From Notospermus geniculatus (lineage: Eukaryota > Nemertea > Pilidiophora > Heteronemertea > Lineidae): a DNA stretch of 64,000 bases. The stretch is from assembly GCA_002633025.1 (NCBI GenBank), contig NMRB01000106.1, forward strand, positions 331,921-395,920, given 5' to 3'. The position numbers and the translations under genes are program-made. Positions within the stretch are counted from its first letter, which is position 1; each line of letters starts with the position of its first letter. Shown here piece after piece: positions 60,201 through 64,000 of the stretch. The notes beneath the pieces are model-generated. The model did no database searches, was not told the origin of the DNA, and saw only the letters and a list, made by a program, of their open reading frames with translations.

Positions 60201-61809
60201 TATATGACCAGGTAAGTATACCACACTATGTCGAAAACCACATCCAATGAGGGGGTCGCCACTTCTCCACGGAAAGATGTCGCTGCGACCATTTCAGGCC
60301 TTTTCATTGTCTTCAGGACGTCATCTCTGTGGCAATGTGAGGTGCGAGCATGAAGCCACAACGTACAGTTTTGCAAACAGCTCCTCGGTGTTCACAAATA
60401 CGTGTCCAATAATGCTGTATTGGGGGAATTGGGGAGATTTCCAATATTCATTCAAATTATAAGTCAAATGTTAAAATACTGGCACAGGTTGTCTTGTCTA
60501 CCAGAAAACTCTCTTTTATATAAAGCCTTATTAACTCTCAATTCCCTTGAAAGTAAAGGTACAAGCAATTGGTTAAGTTGCATCAACTTTATTATGAAAG
60601 ATTTAAATCTGACTGATATGTTGAATAATCCTTCTAAATATTCTTCAAGTTTTATTTCCTCATCAGTAAAATCCATACTCAAGGAAAGGTTTATTTCAAA
60701 ATGGTAAAATGGATTTGTTTGATGATAACCGACGTCATGGTGGAAATAAATTAAGAACCTACAGGACGTTCAAGTCAGAGTTTAAGTGTGAACCATATCT
60801 GACCTCCATTAATGACAACAACCTCAGGATCCAACTATAATAACTAAATATCGTGTCAGCGCTCATAAACTGGAAATCGAAGTTGGAAGACATAAACATA
60901 AAGATCTCAAAGAAAATATTTGCAGTCAGTGTAATGACAACTTACTTGAGGATGAAAAACACCTTTTATTACATTGTACAAAATACTCAGCTTTAAGGGA
61001 TAAATTCATGAAAGATATTTCAAATTTATGTCAAAATTTCAGAAACCTAAGTCCAGAAAATCGTTTCATCTGGTTACTTACTAATGAAAGTCCAGATATA
61101 TGTTTTATGCTTAGTAAGTTTGTTAATGATTGCTTCCAACTTCGAACCTAATTCTCCACAACAGGGGCCGGTTGCACAGAACTCACGATGGCGCTGACTT
61201 GGTGTTGGCGCTAGCTTTGTGTTGGATGACGTAAAAATCCCTTGTCTTTTTGCGTCGTTTGACATAGGGTTGGCGCTGGCACCGGGTTGGTGCTGGCGTG
61301 GGTTTTGTGCAACCCACCCCAGTATTTTAATATAACAGCAATTTAATGTACATGTACATGTAGTTTCTGTCGTCGTCGTTTTGTAAATAATGATCAACTC
61401 AAATTGTATGTAATGCCCCCTGAGGGTAAATGATTAATAATAAATTCAATTCAATTCAATTCACGGCAGTGTGACGTTGACGTTCCGAACAACGTCATAG
61501 TGGAAAAGTGGATACGGTCGCAGCGCCATCAAATGGTAGAAAAAACTAGGCTACCTCCTCATTATCTTGATTTATCGCGGAGATATTTGAAAAACACGCT
61601 GACCATTTACCTGTTTGAAAGACTGTACGTACATTGACATTGCTGAACAACTTATAAGTACCGACATGCTACATTCTAATCAGCCAGTTTGCTACCCAAA
61701 TAAATGGACTGTAAGGTGGGATTAATGTACATATGTGTAATTCCTTGATGAGCAAAATCATACTCCATTGCCTTTTTCCATGCATTTCCACAGGGAGGAG
61801 AAACTTTAG
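54283..61809 (+). CDS. Secreted protein with two PAN/apple-like and two ShKT domains
   Basis: Exons 54283-54319, 54430-54456, 54790-54801, 56080-56322, 56670-56693, 57185-57394, 57643-57663, 57813-57935, 58752-58875, 61794-61809 are phase-consistent and encode 278 residues. Signal peptide MKVLFVISLIILAAF. Two PAN-like domains (243- and 210-nt exons) share a pattern: Cys near the start, NAxC, a CxxxCxxxxxC core, FQxR, CWL, FV/HVC, then VGxxGF. Each is followed by a tiny linker exon (CSGRPE, CPPEQ). Then two ShKT modules, close to those of the upstream protease. Four exons are under 30 nt. PAN domains bind protein or carbohydrate, and no catalytic domain is present, so a binding or matrix role is inferred. 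The start could be preceded by a non-coding exon, since an acceptor abuts the ATG. The last intron is 2.9 kb and filled by a transposon; if retained, the stop would be AAAAGGTAG at the donor. Confidence 0.85.
55063..55125. repeat. Tight hairpin, about 28-bp stem
   Basis: TCAGCTG.CCCTGCATTCAGAGAGACTTT, a tiny loop, then AAAGTCTCTCTGAATGCAGG.CAGCTGA. Only two or three bases are unpaired in the stem. Confidence 0.8.
55262..55530 (-). mobile_element. tRNA-like SINE interrupted by a MITE
   Basis: On the minus strand an A-box-like TGGCGCATCGGTAGAGCG (about 55516-55499) and a B-box-like GGTTCGAGCCT (about 55308-55298) belong to one tRNA-derived repeat. Between them lies about 155 bp homologous to the MITE at 46973-47120. 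The pol III boxes are therefore split. Confidence 0.55.
58251..58272. promoter_or_regulatory. Paired GTCACGTGAC palindromes
   Basis: Two perfect copies of GTCACGTGAC separated by AG. The motif is the consensus bound by MiT/TFE-type bHLH factors. It sits in an intron next to a repetitive AACAATAGCTATTGTT tract, so function is uncertain. Confidence 0.3.
58389..58537. mobile_element. Foldback, GGGAGGTTTCGAAATC variant of the 52809 family
   Basis: Inverted ends GGGAGGTTTCGAAATCAA and TTGATTTCGAAACCTCCC type; inner arms include ACGTTATTTTT-like motifs and TTTTGTACCGAAAATGCAAT as in 52809. TA at the left, CA at the right. Confidence 0.65.
59822..60063. repeat. Twofold tandem duplication inside the palindromic element
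   Basis: Two copies of about 120 bp with GACTTTGAAAAATGATCGAAT and GATATTACGGAAACGGAAAA, differing at a few positions. Confidence 0.8.
60340..61462 (+). pseudogene. 5'-truncated non-LTR retrotransposon (3' end of ORF2)
   Basis: The frame reads FCKQLLGVHKYVSNNAVLGE then LGRFPIFIQ and KYWHRL, typical of the region after the reverse transcriptase core. It continues past stops and a frameshift to LRTYRTFKSEF and ITKYRVSAHK, ending with a CSQC...H(7-8)C knuckle (CSQCNDNL, DEKHLLLHC). The 3' end is a short (ATTCA)n tail at 61441-61462. The upstream enzyme domains are absent and the copy is dead. Plus orientation, same as the host gene. Confidence 0.75.
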
Positions 61810-62012
61810 TGAATAGGAAAGGGAGCAGGAGTGTCCGGACTGGAAAGACTTTTGTCTCATGTTGGCTGAAGAGGAAAGGAGGAAGGAGTGTCCGGACTGG
61901 ATAGACTTTTGTCTCATGTTGGCTGCAGCATGCGGCATGAGCAAACAGCTGGGAAAGTTACTCCCGTTTTTCAAAGATGTACTACCACATGTTACGAAAA
62001 ACCATCAATAAA
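61794..62012 (+). other. Terminal exon and 3' UTR of the PAN/ShKT gene with a 57-bp internal repeat
   Basis: Coding ends at TAG 61807-61809. Downstream, another frame is open for about 63 codons: two 19-residue units beginning ECPDW.DFCLMLA, then LGKLLPFFK, ending at TAA. The 57-bp direct repeat starts at 61828 and 61885. Homologous to 52545-52714. AATAAA at 62007. Confidence 0.6.
62007..62012 (+). terminator. Poly(A) signal of the PAN/ShKT gene
   Basis: AATAAA in TCAATAAATACTTAATTCAG, matching the signal at 52709. Confidence 0.65.
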
Positions 62013-63000
62013 TACTTAATTCAGAAATGTATTTGTTGTTTTTGTGAGTTGGACAGACAACTTGGAGAGACAAATTGGGCAGACAACTTGTTCATGAGGC
62101 ACCAATGAATTAACTACGAAAAGCCCTCTCCAGATAATTCTATTTATAGTCGGGTCTCTTAGGGGTCAGAAGCGGACGATTTTTTGCATATGTGTTCTAC
62201 AGGCACTGGCACTCCGACGCTACCGTTGATTATAGATGGCATAGGAGTGATTTTTCGACTACATAGCGGTAAATTGTTCACTTAAAAAAAAACTTTTTTG
62301 ACCGTATTAACATGTGACCCCCAAGTTCATTTGCATATAACGCCCAAACTAACCATAGTTTTCTTTGGCACCCCTTCTAAATTTGAACTACAGTATAGTT
62401 CGTCATTTTGATGAAGCAGAGTTTTTCAGTGATAGTTTAGGAGTAAGCACACTATGTATGATGAAAACGTATACAATTCCCTGTTCCGCGATATCAAAAA
62501 ATTACTCGTGCTGGTGATGAAAAACACGAAGTCTACAGTCGAGCAAACTGCTGCTGACGCTAAATAGTCTGGACGCAAAACCACGATTTTTTGAGAACTG
62601 GTACTTTTTGGATAACAGCAATTTTCTGCATTTTTTGTATCTCCACATGACAGAGATTCAGAATCCGCCGGGTGCCACCCTGCTGGCACCCTTCAGCGTT
62701 TTGAGAAAATCCGGTTAGAAGCTCAGGACTTTGTCCAAAATGTCCCACTTTTTCGTTCTGCGTCCGGACTGAAAACGATGGCGCCATACCTGGAAGCACG
62801 TCCACGTCACCAGTCCGGCACGACTTCATGACGCAATCCGTTACCCTACTATGACGTTACACTAGTCTCCAGGGCAATATCATGACGTCATCCACCATGG
62901 CGACGAACGCCTTGCCGACAACCCAAGAACATCACAAGTCAAGAAAACCGCGCCGATCTGGCTTATTTCCCCACGTTTCTGTCGTTTCTACACCTGAGGC
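62013..63000. other. Intergenic region
   Basis: No supported gene. An 89-codon minus frame at 62560-62829 has no recognisable motif. The last 150 bp before 63001 is GC-richer and could be a promoter. Confidence 0.4.
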
Positions 63001-63091
63001 ATGGATTCGAAAGTTTTTGACAGGTTAACAGAATGCAACGCCGAATTAGCCTGGCAACTGGTCAAGGATGACATTGTTACACAGCTAATTG
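63001..63091 (+). CDS. Possible first coding exon of an unidentified gene
   Basis: ATG in a good context (GAGGCATGG) opens MDSKVFDRLTECNAELAWQL and runs 30 codons to a donor-like ATTG|GTACGT. The composition is amphipathic and protein-like. I do not recognise the protein and no second exon is visible before the window ends. The frame remains open to 63231 if the donor is not used. Confidence 0.3.
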
Positions 63092-63534
63092 GTACGTGGA
63101 TGTGCCCTGGCTCTAGCCTAATCAATGTATTGGACACGGCCCGAGGCCTAGCCTACAGATTCTTAAATGATATTCCCTCGCCTTTTTTACAGAGTTTTTC
63201 TGCGCAAAGGCAAGATTTTCACAGTCGGTAACATTCTGGAGCTTGCTATGGCGGGATTTTTTTTGTAGGCCTAGGCCTATGTGGCTGGCCCACGCATCCC
63301 ATGTTTTGTTTTAAAGCTGCTGTATTGACCATGGCTATTGACTGATCAGCTACCTTATCAGACCAATCAATAACTCACGAGTAGCCTAGGCCTAGGGCAA
63401 AGAGTGACCGAGTGAGAATCCAGCAAAGGGCTCATTGAACCACGGGCCATCAATATTTTTCACACGGTCAAAAATACTCGATTTTACAGAAACGTGCCTG
63501 CAGCAGAGTTTCCGGAAATATTCTCTTGATTTAA
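63092..63534. other. Intergenic or intronic sequence
   Basis: No gene seen. A scrap of the CACTGTTAGAAAT family (TTTTACAGAAACGTGCCTGCAGCAGAG-like) is at about 63482-63510. Confidence 0.4.
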
Positions 63535-64000
63535 GGCGGGGGGCTACCTATGCCGACTTTATTGACGCTCTTTGAAAACAAGCGTCCTAACATATTCATG
63601 ACAAAAAGTAACTAATTGATGTCAACAAAATGTTTTAGCTACAACCTTTACTCCCGTTCTGTGAAAGAATTGTTCATTTTGACCAATTACGATGGAGTTA
63701 ATTAAGTTATAACAAGTTGTCAAAATTTGAGTTCGCAAACAATTTTGCAGACTTGGGATGCGACACATCAGTTTCCCACATAGTCTGTAACATACAGGCC
63801 TGATGCCTGCAGGGCCTAACGATCCGTTTTTTACGAAAGTACTTTCCATTTAATTGGTATAAACTATTTAATGCCAAAAAAGGCTCGATTTACAGTTTTT
63901 GAAATATTTCACATTCCCGACCAACTATCCAAAAAAGGCGATCGTGTTGCCCTAGAATGCACATATGGCAATAACATCCAAAAGAAATTTTTCAAATATA
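63535..64000. mobile_element. piggyBac-type TTAA element, second copy, cut by the window end
   Basis: TTAA (63531-63534) then GGCGGGGGGCTACC. It follows 29547 onward at about 97 percent identity to the last base of the window. The right end is outside. Confidence 0.85.

Larger units (their letters stand above)
59286..61625. mobile_element. TA-flanked Tc1/mariner-type palindromic element with nested LINE
   Basis: CAGTCTTTCAAATAAGTAAA at the left and TTTACCTGTTTGAAAGACTG at the right, bordered by TA. Long inverted arms: 59370-59470 pairs with 60130-60240 (TTAACCCTTTGTTATGTAACA), and 59310-59350 pairs with 61560-61600. The right arm is split by a LINE insertion (60340-61462). It fills the last intron of the PAN/ShKT gene. 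Confidence 0.75.

Noticed and set aside
60247-60462. 71-codon frame over the LINE border
   Set aside because: It crosses from the palindromic element into the LINE in a different frame from the retrotransposon protein.
1-64000. CRISPR array, bacterial operon, phage or virus
   Set aside because: No regularly spaced identical repeats with unique spacers; all recognised genes are spliced animal genes, and tandem repeats are minisatellites or duplications.

Overview
This is animal genomic DNA: genes are split by many small introns with canonical GT-AG sites, the intergenic space is crowded with short inverted-repeat elements, and there is no operon structure. The gene set (anion-type Cys-loop receptor, ADF/cofilin, membrane-anchored alpha-carbonic anhydrase, astacin with many ShKT modules, secreted PAN/ShKT protein) and the very frequent palindrome TACATGTA suggest a non-vertebrate marine bilaterian (lancelet, mollusc and other lophotrochozoans, or ambulacrarian). 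I cannot fix the phylum from sequence alone. Exons were found by joining reading frames across GT-AG sites with matching phase and checking them against family knowledge; no alignment was run.

Layout. (1) 1-7117, plus: the last seven coding exons of a Cys-loop ligand-gated channel, entering the window inside an exon; exon sizes 68, 83 and 138 match the classic GABA/glycine receptor gene structure. (2) 10322-12071, minus: complete two-exon ADF/cofilin (149 aa) with a TATA box. (3) 17767-18747, minus: an uninterrupted 326-codon frame of unknown function. (4) 21548-21790, minus: a possible orphan terminal exon. (5) 25505-40769, minus: complete alpha-carbonic anhydrase (331 aa, eight exons) spread over 15 kb. 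A 1.5 kb segmental duplication has given it two identical copies of its 33-nt second exon. (6) 42525-52385, plus: secreted astacin metalloprotease followed by eight ShKT modules, one per exon, 668 aa if nothing is hidden in the 736-N gap. (7) 54283-61809, plus: secreted protein with two PAN/apple-like and two ShKT domains (278 aa). Genes 6 and 7 share a homologous terminal exon, 3' UTR and poly(A) signal, so their 3' halves descend from a tandem duplication. (8) 63001: a possible first exon of a gene running out of the window.

Between and inside the genes is a dense set of non-autonomous DNA transposons. Many are long palindromes flanked by TA (Tc1/mariner style). One 797-bp family is flanked by TTAA (piggyBac style), and its empty site is preserved in the paralogous segment. 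There are also two tRNA-like SINE fragments, one 5'-truncated LINE nested in a palindromic element, tandem duplications and microsatellites. Assembly gaps lie at G/C homopolymers and at the edge of an inverted repeat.

No viral, bacterial, CRISPR or operon-like system is present. The most notable points are the channel with an unusual pore residue, the duplicated in-frame carbonic anhydrase exon, the paired ShKT genes with a decaying shared last exon, and the filled/empty TTAA site pair.
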